In this document: one piece after another, positions 27,455 through 35,146 of the stretch | Layout of the letters: every line of letters begins with the position of its first letter | How positions within the stretch are numbered: the stretch's first letter is position 1 | NCBI RefSeq assembly: GCF_900880625.1 | Contig: NZ_CAAHFB010000006.1 | Span: 310,001-374,000, forward strand | Reading direction: 5' to 3' | DNA: 64,000 nucleotides | Source of the DNA: Halorhabdus rudnickae | GTDB lineage: Archaea; Halobacteriota; Halobacteria; Halobacteriales; Haloarculaceae | Position numbers and translations under genes: made by a program | The notes under the pieces: model-generated | Told to the model about the DNA's origin: nothing | Seen by the model: the letters and a program-made list of their open reading frames with translations, nothing else | Database searches by the model: none

Positions 27455-27480
27455 TATTTTATACCTTTGTGCGACGAAGG
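27455..27480 (+). promoter_or_regulatory. ribE promoter: TATA element plus adjoining imperfect palindrome
   Basis: TATA-like TATTTTATA at 27455-27463 is followed at once by CCTTTGTGCGACGAAGG (27464-27480), a 17-bp imperfect palindrome with 7-base arms (one mismatch each side) around GCG. This position between TATA and transcript start is where archaeal repressors bind. The RbkR regulator encoded at 36.5 kb is the obvious candidate, by inference only. Confidence 0.5.
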
Positions 27481-27519
27481 ATCGTCCGAATGGAGCGAAG
27501 AGACGGAAACCAACCGGTG

Positions 27520-27546
27520 CCGACGGTCGACTGTTCGACCGGTCGG
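27520..27546 (+). promoter_or_regulatory. Leader hairpin upstream of ribE
   Basis: CCGACGGTCGA and TCGACC-G-GTCGG can pair as an 11-bp stem with one bulged G and a CTGT loop. It sits in the presumed 5' leader, 50 bases ahead of the ribE start, which itself has a good ribosome site (GGGAGG at 27583-27588, 8 bases from the ATG). Confidence 0.4.
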
Positions 27547-27596
27547 GGAGACGGGCGGCCCGACCTGGCGGGTTCTCGGACAGGGAGGGCAGACAG

Positions 27597-28250
27597 ATGT
27601 TTACGGGAATAGTCCAAGACGTCGGGACAGTCAAGGCGGTCGATCGGCGGGCGAACGCGCTCGTGTTGACGATCCACAGCGACGAGTTGACGGGCCTCGA
27701 ACCGGGCGACAGCGTGGCGGTCGGCGGCCCCTGTCTGACGGTCGTCGAGACCGACCGGACGGCAGAGACGTTCACCGTCGAGGTCACCCCCGAGACCTAT
27801 CGGCGGACGACGCTGCGGGAACTCGGGCCGGACAGTCCGGTCAACCTGGAGTCCGCTCTGCAGTTGAACGGAGACCTTGGCGGGCATCTCGTGACCGGCC
27901 ACGTCGACGGGACGGGCGTCGTCACGGACCGCAGGCGCGAGGAGAAAGCACGGATCTACTCGATCCGTCCGCCCGAGGAACTCCTCCCGTATCTGGCGCC
28001 GAAAGGGTCGATCGCCGTCGATGGTGTGAGCCTGACGGTCGTCGATGTCGACCGGACCTTCAGCGTCTCGATCACCGACTTCACCGAGGATGAGACGACG
28101 CTCCGGCAGACAGGGGTCGGCGACGAGGTCAACCTCGAAGTGGACGTGATCGCCAGGTACGTCGAGCGGTTGGCGAGCAGTGGTGTCGGAACCGACGACG
28201 AGGGTATTGACATGATGGCGAAGCTAGGGGCCATGGAGGGATCGCGATGA
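27597..28250 (+). CDS. ribE: Riboflavin synthase, bacterial alpha-chain type
   Basis: Dismutates two 6,7-dimethyl-8-ribityllumazines to riboflavin and a pyrimidinedione. The 217-residue protein opens with the invariant MFTGIV and has two lumazine-binding repeats (GGPCLTVVETD and NLESAL; VDGVSLTVVDVD and NLEVDV) linked by GGHLVTGHVDGTG. This is the trimeric bacterial/eukaryotic type, not the unrelated archaeal RibC. First gene of an operon; its TGA overlaps the ribBA ATG (ATGA at 28247-28250). A Shine-Dalgarno sequence supports the start. Confidence 0.95.
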   Translation: MFTGIVQDVGTVKAVDRRANALVLTIHSDELTGLEPGDSVAVGGPCLTVVETDRTAETFTVEVTPETYRRTTLRELGPDSPVNLESALQLNGDLGGHLVTGHVDGTGVVTDRRREEKARIYSIRPPEELLPYLAPKGSIAVDGVSLTVVDVDRTFSVSITDFTEDETTLRQTGVGDEVNLEVDVIARYVERLASSGVGTDDEGIDMMAKLGAMEGSR

Positions 28251-29485
28251 GTATCGTCGAGTCCGACCGCGATCGCTCGCGGTTCGACGACGTCGAAGAC
28301 GCTATCGCGGCCCTCGAGGCCGGCGAAATGGTCTTGCTCGTCGACGAAGAGGGCCGAGAGAACGAGGGTGACCTCTGTGTCCCGGCCGAGGCAGTCACGG
28401 CCGAACAGCTCAACTTCATGCTCACGGAGGGCCGCGGGCTGGTGTGTGCGCCCATGGCCCCCGAACTGACCGACACGCTCGGTCTCGAACAGATGGTCCC
28501 GCCTGCCGAGAACACCGAGGAAATGAGCACGCGCTTTACTGTCTCGGTCGATGCCGTCTCGACCGGCACGGGCATCTCCGCGTACGACCGCGCGGAGACG
28601 ATCCGGAAACTGGCAGCTCCCGACGCGGCGCCAACGGACTTCGAGAAACCCGGCCACGTCTTCCCACTGGAGGCCAGGCCTGACGGCGTCCTCGATCGGG
28701 AGGGCCACACGGAGGCCGCAGTCGACCTGGCGCGGATCGCCGGCTATCGGCCTGCGGGTGCCATCTGTGAGATCGTCGACGACGACGGCACGATGGCCCG
28801 AGAAGATCGCCTGCTGGAATTCGCCGACGAACACGACATGCCGATCGTGACCGTCGCCGACGTGCTGGAATACCGCTACCTGACCGAGACGCTCGTCTCC
28901 CGTGAGGTCGATACCCGTCTCCCGACGGAGTTCGGCGAGTTCGACCTCTATGGATACGACTACATGGGCGAGACCCACGTCGCCCTGGTCAACCTCGACG
29001 ACGTGGATCTCGAAACGGACCGCCCCCTCGTGCGCATTCACTCGAAGTGTCTGACCGGCGATGCCTTGCACTCGCTGAAGTGTGACTGTGGCTTCCAACT
29101 GGAAGAAACCATGGCCCGAATCAGCGAGGACGGCGGCGTCTTGCTGTACCTCGATCAGGAGGGACGCGGGATCGGTCTGCTGAACAAACTGAAAGCCTAC
29201 CAGCTTCAAGAGGAGGGCTACGACACCGTCGAGGCCAACCGCGAACTCGGATTCGAACCCGACGAGCGACGCTTCGACGCTGCCGCCCAGATGCTTCGGG
29301 ACATCGGCCTCGACCGCGTCCGGCTGTTGACGAACAACCCCCGGAAGGTCGATGCCCTGCAACGGTTCGATTTCGACGTCGAGACCGACTCCCTGGAGAT
29401 CGAACCCAACCCGGAGAACGAATCGTACCTCGAAACGAAAGCCGAGAAACTCGGCCACCAACTCGACGTGTTCAACACCGACTAA
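28247..29485 (+). CDS. ribBA: Bifunctional DHBP synthase / GTP cyclohydrolase II
   Basis: Fused enzyme of 412 residues feeding both branches of riboflavin synthesis. Residues 1-215 are 3,4-dihydroxy-2-butanone-4-phosphate synthase ([11 protein letters not shown] metal site, [27 protein letters not shown]). Residues 216-412 are GTP cyclohydrolase II with zinc Cys residues in [18 protein letters not shown] and the catalytic [12 protein letters not shown]. Such fusion is bacterial; most archaea use the unrelated ArfA plus separate RibB. That points to an acquired gene, although GC and acidity match the neighbours. Coupled to ribE by a 4-base overlap. Confidence 0.95.
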   Translation: MSIVESDRDRSRFDDVEDAIAALEAGEMVLLVDEEGRENEGDLCVPAEAVTAEQLNFMLTEGRGLVCAPMAPELTDTLGLEQMVPPAENTEEMSTRFTVSVDAVSTGTGISAYDRAETIRKLAAPDAAPTDFEKPGHVFPLEARPDGVLDREGHTEAAVDLARIAGYRPAGAICEIVDDDGTMAREDRLLEFADEHDMPIVTVADVLEYRYLTETLVSREVDTRLPTEFGEFDLYGYDYMGETHVALVNLDDVDLETDRPLVRIHSKCLTGDALHSLKCDCGFQLEETMARISEDGGVLLYLDQEGRGIGLLNKLKAYQLQEEGYDTVEANRELGFEPDERRFDAAAQMLRDIGLDRVRLLTNNPRKVDALQRFDFDVETDSLEIEPNPENESYLETKAEKLGHQLDVFNTD

Positions 29486-29504
29486 CGCGACGGAGACTCC
29501 ACTA

Positions 29505-29981
29505 ATGACAGACTACGACGTGACGGAACTGGAAGGCGAACTGGACGCGAGCGGCCGCGAATTCGGTATCGTGGTCAGCCGCTTCAACGACCTCATCACC
29601 GGCAAACTGCTGGATGGCGCCCTGGATACGCTGACGCGCCACGGCGCCAGCGAAGACGACATCGACGTGGCCCGCGTGCCCGGCTCTTGGGAGATCCCCC
29701 TGACGGCACAACGCATGGCCGAGAGTGGCGACTACGATGCTGTGATCGCCCTGGGCGCGGTCATCCGCGGGGAGACTCCCCACTTCGAGTACGTCTCCAA
29801 CGAGGCAACGAAGGGCGTCGCCAAGGCAACCCTCGACACTGACGTGCCCATCGCCTTTGGCGTCCTCACCACCGACACGACCGAGCAGGCCGTCGATCGA
29901 GCGGGCGTCAAGCAGGGCAACAAAGGCAGTGAGGCTGCCGAGAGTGCGATCGAAATGGCCGACCTGCTCACTGAATTCTGA
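29505..29981 (+). CDS. ribH: 6,7-dimethyl-8-ribityllumazine synthase
   Basis: Condenses ribitylaminouracil with dihydroxybutanone phosphate to the lumazine used by RibE. 158 residues; motifs are [46 protein letters not shown] (with the catalytic His) and [15 protein letters not shown]. The true ATG is at 29505, 19 bases after the ribBA stop with a weak GGAG upstream; the open frame extending back inside ribBA is not coding. Third gene of the operon. RibD-type deaminase/reductase genes are missing from the cluster. Confidence 0.95.
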   Translation: MTDYDVTELEGELDASGREFGIVVSRFNDLITGKLLDGALDTLTRHGASEDDIDVARVPGSWEIPLTAQRMAESGDYDAVIALGAVIRGETPHFEYVSNEATKGVAKATLDTDVPIAFGVLTTDTTEQAVDRAGVKQGNKGSEAAESAIEMADLLTEF

Positions 29982-30021
29982 GGCCGCGATCGTTTTCCCG
30001 GACGGTGCTGTAGTTCCCCCG

Positions 30022-30843
30022 ATGACAGTCGTCCTCGCCGGCATCGGTGCCGACCAGTCCAACGTTGGGCGGAACCTTCCGCTGTACGACGACGGGACCT
30101 TCGAGTACATTCCCATCCCCGAGAAGACCGCCGAGACGGACGAACCAGAGACGTTCGGGTCCTGGGGCCTCCGGGCCGGCGGTGTCGCCGCTGACGTGCT
30201 GTCGAAGATCAGGTCCGCACCGGGCCGCGAGGACTCTTGGATCACCGATTCCGAGCGGATCGCCGGCTGGCCGCTTCACCGTGATCCCAACTTCGAGGCG
30301 CTAACCTACGGCGAACACCGCGGCAGCGTCGATCGCCGAAAGCGTTACGTCCCGTTACTGGAGGCGCTGGAGCCGGGCGACATCGTCGGGTTCTACGCCG
30401 GACTGGCGCCGCCCGATGGCGGCGATCCCCATCGGTATCTGATCGGCTACCTCACGGTCGAGTCAGTCCTCACCACGGAAGGACTCTCTCGGGACGAACA
30501 GCGACGGCTGCTCGCCGAACACGCCGACAACGCCCACGCCAGGCGGGCCACGGACGGCGAACTCTACTACGACTGGATCGGCGCCGACGGCAAGTACGTC
30601 GTCATCGTCGACGGACGTGAACCGGGCGGGTTGTTCGAACGTGACCCGATCCGGCTGAGCGAGAAGTACGTCAAACCCGACAACGAGCGCGCCGGCTACT
30701 ACCTCCACGAGCGGATCGCCCACGAGTGGAATCTGACCGCCCCCAACGCCGATCCCGTTGCACTGACGCGCAAGCCAGCGATGCGGTTCGATCTCGCTCC
30801 CGAAACGTTCCTCGACCGCGTCGGTATCCCTGGCGAGCGGTGA
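30022..30843 (+). CDS. Nmad3-like (nucleotide-modification-associated) protein
   Basis: 273-residue protein that resembles the nucleotide modification associated domain 3 family: start TVVLAGIGADQSNVGRNLPL, then FEYIPIPE, PNFEALTYGEHRG, and EPGDIVGFYAGLAPPDGG followed by YLIGYLTVESV. This family was proposed from gene-neighbourhood work to act with modified nucleotides in DNA or RNA; its biochemistry is unknown. It starts 40 bases after ribH on the same strand, so it may share the riboflavin transcript. Recognition is by motif memory only. Confidence 0.6.
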   Translation: MTVVLAGIGADQSNVGRNLPLYDDGTFEYIPIPEKTAETDEPETFGSWGLRAGGVAADVLSKIRSAPGREDSWITDSERIAGWPLHRDPNFEALTYGEHRGSVDRRKRYVPLLEALEPGDIVGFYAGLAPPDGGDPHRYLIGYLTVESVLTTEGLSRDEQRRLLAEHADNAHARRATDGELYYDWIGADGKYVVIVDGREPGGLFERDPIRLSEKYVKPDNERAGYYLHERIAHEWNLTAPNADPVALTRKPAMRFDLAPETFLDRVGIPGER

Positions 30844-30889
30844 GGTGTCTCTTCTACAACTATTTGTTTGCAGACGATGGACTTAAGAG

Positions 30890-30903
30890 TTAGACCCATC
30901 TAA
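30890..30903. promoter_or_regulatory. Candidate DtxR-type operator
   Basis: TTAGACCCATCTAA is a perfect inverted repeat with 5-base arms and a 4-base spacer, 11 bases upstream of the DtxR-family start at 30915. Self-regulation by the metal-dependent repressor would explain it. A weak AT-rich TATTTGTTT element lies at 30861-30869. Confidence 0.5.
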
Positions 30904-30914
30904 ACCCGGGTAAC

Positions 30915-31613
30915 ATGGACACCGCCGTCATGGAAGACTACCTCAAGGTTATCTACGAACTTGAGCGCGAACGGATGCCCCCGGTGGGGACGTCGGCGAT
31001 CGCCGACGCACTCGGGGTGACTGCCCCGACGGCCACACGGATGCTGGAGAAGTTGGCCGAGGAAGACTTACTCGAACGCGAGAAGTACAGCGGCGTCGAG
31101 TTGACCGAGCACGGTCGGGCGATCGCCCTGGAGACGATCCGCCACCACCGATTGTTGGAGGCCTATCTCGTCGAACATCTCGACTACGAGTGGGAAGAAG
31201 TCCACGACGAGGCCGAACGGCTCGAACACCACATCAGCGAGGACTTCGAGGAACGGATTGCACGGGCACTCGATCACCCGCCGGTCGATCCCCACGGCGA
31301 ACCGATCCCGAGTGCTGACCTGGAGGCACCCGTCGAGGAGGATGTCGAACCCCTCTCGACCCACGAAGCGGGCGAGGCAGTCGTAGTCGCCAGCGTCCGT
31401 GAGCGCGATACAGAGACCCTCCAGTATCTCGAGGCGGAGGGGATCGTTCCCGGCCGGGAGCTGACGATCACCGAGATCACGCCTGTCGGGACCTACGTGC
31501 TGGAGTGTGAGTGCGATACCCGACAGTTACCGGAGACGACGGCCGATTGCATCTACGTGCGCTCGGCTGCGGCCCGCAGCGACGCCGGTACCGAGGAGGT
31601 GCCCGGACTGTGA
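30915..31613 (+). CDS. DtxR/MntR-family metal-dependent regulator
   Basis: 232-residue cytoplasmic repressor of the DtxR family. It has an N-terminal winged helix (VMEDYLKVIYELERE, ALGVTAPTATRMLEKL, YSGVELTEHGRAIA), a dimerisation/metal-binding region with HHRLLEAYLVEHLDYEW and EHHISEDFEERIARAL, then a C-terminal FeoA/SH3-like domain (about 150-225). It is translationally coupled by a GTGA overlap to a GDT1-family transporter, which fits control of manganese (or iron/calcium) homeostasis. A 14-bp palindrome just upstream is a candidate autoregulatory site. Confidence 0.92.
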   Translation: MDTAVMEDYLKVIYELERERMPPVGTSAIADALGVTAPTATRMLEKLAEEDLLEREKYSGVELTEHGRAIALETIRHHRLLEAYLVEHLDYEWEEVHDEAERLEHHISEDFEERIARALDHPPVDPHGEPIPSADLEAPVEEDVEPLSTHEAGEAVVVASVRERDTETLQYLEAEGIVPGRELTITEITPVGTYVLECECDTRQLPETTADCIYVRSAAARSDAGTEEVPGL

Positions 31614-32305
31614 GTGAATACCTGGAGATCCTCGTTGTCGCTTTTGCCTTTCAGCTCGCCGTGCTGCCCGGCGAGAAGGTCCAGTTCATCATCGCCGGGC
31701 TCTCGACGCGCTATCATCCCCTGGTGGTGGTCTCGGCGGCTGGAAGCGCCTTCGCGGGCTGGACGGTCCTCGAGATCATCTTCGGTGAGGCGATCAAGAA
31801 CGCGCTCCCGGGACTGTACCTCGATGCGTTCACTGCCGGCCTGTTCCTGCTGTTTGCCGTCCTGATGGTCCGGTCGGCCCCAAAACCCAACGCGGAGACG
31901 GCGACGACCGACGGCGGCGTTGCTGCGATGAGTGACCTTGACGTGTCGATCTTCGGGTACCGAATCCCCGCTCTCCTGGGCGGATGGGTGCCGATATTCG
32001 CTATGATGGCTGCCGGCGAGTTCGGCGACAAGACCCAGCTGGTGACGATCGGCCTGGCGGCCGACTACGGCGCCACGTCGGCGATCTGGTTCGGCGAGAT
32101 GCTGGCGATCATCCCCGTGAGCCTGCTCAACGCCTACTTCTTCCATCGATTCGCTCATCTCGTGAACCTCCGGAAAGCCCACTTCGCCGGTGCGGCGATC
32201 TTCACCTTCTTCGCCGCCGATACGGTCCTTGCGATCACGGCTGGTGTCTCAGTTTGGGAGACGGTCGTCGAGGGTGTCTCGAGTGTCCTTCTCGCACTCG
32301 TCTGA
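31610..32305 (+). CDS. TMEM165/GDT1-family cation transporter
   Basis: 231-residue membrane protein with about six segments in two halves. The second half has the family motif ExGDKTQ (AAGEFGDKTQLVTIGLAA). The first has a degenerate copy, LPGEKVQFIIAGLS, missing the usual Glu-x-Gly-Asp. GDT1/MneA proteins move Mn2+ or Ca2+. The start is GTG at 31610 overlapping the DtxR stop, with a strong ribosome site GGAGGT (31595-31600). The frame is open further upstream, but that region is the DtxR gene. Confidence 0.85.
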   Translation: MSEYLEILVVAFAFQLAVLPGEKVQFIIAGLSTRYHPLVVVSAAGSAFAGWTVLEIIFGEAIKNALPGLYLDAFTAGLFLLFAVLMVRSAPKPNAETATTDGGVAAMSDLDVSIFGYRIPALLGGWVPIFAMMAAGEFGDKTQLVTIGLAADYGATSAIWFGEMLAIIPVSLLNAYFFHRFAHLVNLRKAHFAGAAIFTFFAADTVLAITAGVSVWETVVEGVSSVLLALV

Positions 32306-32423
32306 GCGGTTGCGTTCCAACTCACTGAACATCCTCCGAAAGGTTATTCGCGGGCTCGACGTAGTGTTCTCTAGCTACCACGTCGCATCCGCCCGAGCGG
32401 ATCGACAATGAGAGATCGAGCCC

Positions 32424-32897
32424 ATGACCAATCGTCAATCGAATTGCGCGGAGGTTTCGCTCAAAGAACAGCCAGTCACCCGTACCGGTGGCAAGTACCT
32501 CTGTGGACTCTTGCGGTGTTCGTTGGCCGGGTGTGATCGTGTCGCAACGGGCGATTTGGCGACCCGTCTGGAAGTGAGTCGCGCCAGCGTAACCGAGATG
32601 GTCGAAAAGTTCGGCGCGGAGGGACTCGTCGATCACGAACGCTACAAGGGTGCGGCGCTGACTGACGACGGAGAAACACTGGCACGGCACCTCCAGTGGC
32701 GCCGCTGTGTCACCGAACGCTTCTTCGAGGGCGAACTCGACGTGACCCTCGACGCCGAAACTGCCTATCGGATCGGCTTTGAACTGCCCGAGGCTGGCAC
32801 CGATCGTCTGGCGTCCATTGTCGACCATCCGTGTGGCCGATTGTGTCAGGCGACTTCCGTCTCTGATTGCCCTCGACTGACTATCTCTTCGTCGTGA
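32424..32897 (+). CDS. Second DtxR-like regulator, short form
   Basis: 157-residue protein with a DtxR-type winged helix (VATGDLATRLEVSRASVTEMVEKF, YKGAALTDDGETLA) and part of the metal-binding/dimerisation domain (CVTERFFEGELDV, DHPCGRLCQ). It lacks the SH3-like C-terminal domain of the first regulator 0.8 kb upstream. Cys residues replace some usual His ligands (HPCGRLC), similar to other haloarchaeal iron regulators. It may heterodimerise with or counteract its neighbour; that is inference. Confidence 0.78.
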   Translation: MTNRQSNCAEVSLKEQPVTRTGGKYLCGLLRCSLAGCDRVATGDLATRLEVSRASVTEMVEKFGAEGLVDHERYKGAALTDDGETLARHLQWRRCVTERFFEGELDVTLDAETAYRIGFELPEAGTDRLASIVDHPCGRLCQATSVSDCPRLTISSS

Positions 32898-33128
32898 TCG
32901 GAGTGGGCGCGGGAATCCCGGGAGGCGAGCTGTTCGTTCTGTTCTTTCAACTTGTCCTCCGAGGCAGCCTGAAATGACTCGATAAAACGTATTAGGGCTT
33001 TTTGAGCCGTTATAAAACGTCCCAGACGTCCGTCAGACACGAGTAAAACAGGTCGAAACGAAGCGAAGGCTCTGGAGGTTATATGGTCCGTCCGATGTAT
33101 GGATTAGCTGTAACAGACGGTGTCCCCA

Positions 33129-33383
33129 ATGTCAAGCTCGACGCCCTCAATCGCCGAAACTGGACCGCCCGCTGACGCACAGTCCGCTCAGTCGACTCGC
33201 TCCCGGCGCCCGCTGCTGGAACCGATCAGGGGCGTCGCTTTCTGGACCGCGATCGCGCTGCCGTTCGTCCAGTTGCCCCTGATCGTCTCCGGACTGGGAG
33301 AGCCGACGACCGCGATCGCTTTCCTCGCCCTCCTGGCGGTCAACGTCTTCGCGCTGTACGTCGGTCACGCCTACCATCGCTGA
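33129..33383 (+). CDS. Small two-helix membrane protein
   Basis: 84-residue protein with a polar Ser/Thr-rich N-terminus and two hydrophobic segments (GVAFWTAIALPFVQLPLIV and TTAIAFLALLAVNVFALYVG). Family not recognised. ATG at 33129; TATA-like GTTATATGG lies at 33077-33085. Its last 13 bases overlap the end of the convergent EamA transporter gene. Confidence 0.6.
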   Translation: MSSSTPSIAETGPPADAQSAQSTRSRRPLLEPIRGVAFWTAIALPFVQLPLIVSGLGEPTTAIAFLALLAVNVFALYVGHAYHR

Positions 33384-34288
33384 CGGAAATGACGATCCAG
33401 CGCCGCCCTGATGCCGTCGCGTTTGATCGCCACGAACCCGAGGACAATGAGCAGAAAGCCGGCCCCTGTCGCTGGTGCTAGCGGCTCTCCCAGAAGCAAG
33501 AACCCGGTGAGTGCGGCAAACAGCGGTGCGACATAAGAGACGAGATTGATTTCGACGGGGCCGAGTCGATCCAACAGATCGAAGTACAACAGAAAGCCGA
33601 TGGCGCTCGCGACGAGCGAGAGGTACCCGAGTGCGACGAGCGCCCGCGGGGTCCAGTCGATCGCACCCGCTGATTCACCGACGGCGTGGCTGAGTCCGTG
33701 CAGCAGGATCGCACCGCCAACCATCGACCACCCCTCCATAGCCTCGATCGAGAGGTCGGCGTCGAGTCGACGGGTAAGCACGCTGCCGACGGCAAAAGAC
33801 AGCGCCGCACCGACGATCAGGACCGGACCGAGTATGTCCTTCGCCAGTAAGTTCGCGGGGGCAGGTCGAGCTACGACGATCACGCCGAGAAACCCCAGTG
33901 AGAGACCCGTGAGACCGACAACTGAGAGCCGTTCTTCGGGGAGGGCCACGCGGGCCACACCCGTCGTCAACACCGGCGAGAGGCTGACCAGGACCGCGGC
34001 GACGGCACTCGTGGTCGATCGTTCGCCGACGAACAGCAGCGCGTGGTAGCCGGCGATCAGCAGCGTCGCCCCGACAGCGATCGCCGCCAGATCCCGTCGA
34101 TCACGCGGTAACGGATCGGTCACGAGTGCTGCGTATCCCAGCACGAGCACGCCCGCGACATCGTAGCGGATCGCTGCGAACAGCACGGGTGGGAACGCTG
34201 CCAGTCCGGCCTTGATCGCGACGAACGCACTCCCCCAGATCGCCGCCAGACTTACGAACAGCAGGGCGTTGCGGTAGCGCACGTCCAC
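33371..34288 (-). CDS. EamA/DMT-family transporter
   Basis: 305-residue inner-membrane transporter with ten predicted helices made of two EamA repeats (LLFVSLAAIWGSAFVAIKAG; DILGPVLIVGAALSFAVGSV). Drug/metabolite transporter superfamily members export amino acids, metabolites or drugs; the substrate is unknown. The protein ends in a short basic tail (RAALDRHFRQRW). Overlaps the convergent 84-residue gene by 13 bases. Confidence 0.88.
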   Translation of the reverse strand: MDVRYRNALLFVSLAAIWGSAFVAIKAGLAAFPPVLFAAIRYDVAGVLVLGYAALVTDPLPRDRRDLAAIAVGATLLIAGYHALLFVGERSTTSAVAAVLVSLSPVLTTGVARVALPEERLSVVGLTGLSLGFLGVIVVARPAPANLLAKDILGPVLIVGAALSFAVGSVLTRRLDADLSIEAMEGWSMVGGAILLHGLSHAVGESAGAIDWTPRALVALGYLSLVASAIGFLLYFDLLDRLGPVEINLVSYVAPLFAALTGFLLLGEPLAPATGAGFLLIVLGFVAIKRDGIRAALDRHFRQRW

Positions 34289-34382
34289 GGTTGGTGGCGT
34301 CGATATCTACGACTTTCCGTTTCAGTCGATGTGGGTGGACCAACAGGAAGGCTGATTACGATCCCGCGACAGATTGCCGTCA

Positions 34383-34997
34383 ATGGCTTCGACGTGGAAG
34401 CGCGACTTCGCGAGTGGTCTGATCGTGCTGGCGCCCCTGTTGGTCACGGTCTCCGTCCTCCTGTGGTTGTACAACCGTCTGAAGGCCGTGCCGATCGCGA
34501 TCGAACCGGAACCGTTGCGCGTCGCGGTGACCATTGTCGTCTTCGTGTTGCTGGTGTTCGCCGTCGGCTATCTGATGCGAACGGCACTGGGTGGGCTGCT
34601 CGAGGACGCGATCGACGACCTGATGAACCAGTTGCCCGGGCTGCGAGTCGTTTATAACGCCTCGAAGATGGCGGCCGAGACCGCATTGACCGGGACCGAC
34701 GACCTGCAGGCTCCCGTGAAACTCGAAACCTGGAACGGGATGCGTATGACTGCGTTTCTGACCGGGAAGTCGACAGACGACGGCCGGGATGTTCTCTTCC
34801 TTCCGACGGCGCCGAACATCACGACCGGGTTCGTCATCGAGGCCAAACCGGAGCGGTATACCAAGACCGACGAGCGCGTCGAGGAGGCACTGACGCGCAT
34901 CCTCAGCGCCGGGTTCGGCGAGAGCGAGGAGAGCGTCATGCACATCGATGTCGAAGATGTCGCCGGCGAGACGGCAAACGGCGAGGAAACGAACTGA
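34383..34997 (+). CDS. DUF502-family membrane protein
   Basis: 204-residue protein with two N-terminal membrane helices (FASGLIVLAPLLVTVSVLLW; VAVTIVVFVLLVFAVGYLM) and a soluble domain carrying the family marks QLPGLRVVYNASKMA and LFLPTAPNITTGFVI. DUF502 proteins are broadly distributed with unknown function. The ATG at 34383 is preferred to a TTG three codons upstream. Directly followed by a 38-bp tandem repeat. Confidence 0.85.
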   Translation: MASTWKRDFASGLIVLAPLLVTVSVLLWLYNRLKAVPIAIEPEPLRVAVTIVVFVLLVFAVGYLMRTALGGLLEDAIDDLMNQLPGLRVVYNASKMAAETALTGTDDLQAPVKLETWNGMRMTAFLTGKSTDDGRDVLFLPTAPNITTGFVIEAKPERYTKTDERVEEALTRILSAGFGESEESVMHIDVEDVAGETANGEETN

Positions 34998-35022
34998 GTC
35001 ACAGCGACTGCCGGTGTGGACC

Positions 35023-35141
35023 GATCCAATTGCGCACACAGCGACTATCGGTCGTGGGTCGATCCAATTGCGCACACAGCGACTATCGGTCGTGGGTCGA
35101 TCCAATTGCGCACACAGCGACTATCGGTCGTGGGTCGATCC
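35023..35141. repeat. Three exact 38-bp tandem repeats plus partial copy
   Basis: Identical units start at 35023, 35061 and 35099, each opening GATCCAATTGCGCACACAGC; a fourth begins at 35137 and breaks off after five bases. A diverged half unit precedes the array at about 35000-35022. It fills the gap between the ends of the convergent DUF502 and ilvE genes, so it would be at the 3' end of both mRNAs. Each unit contains CGACTATCGGTCG, a small inverted repeat. Confidence 0.95.
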
Positions 35142-35146
35142 CTGTC

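Noticed and set aside
27178-27596. FMN riboswitch upstream of ribE
   Set aside because: None of the conserved riboswitch blocks are present; the hairpins seen do not match it.
32846-33040. 64-codon minus-strand frame with helical, charged sequence
   Set aside because: Overlaps the end of the DtxR-like gene antisense and has no recognisable family; GTG start only.
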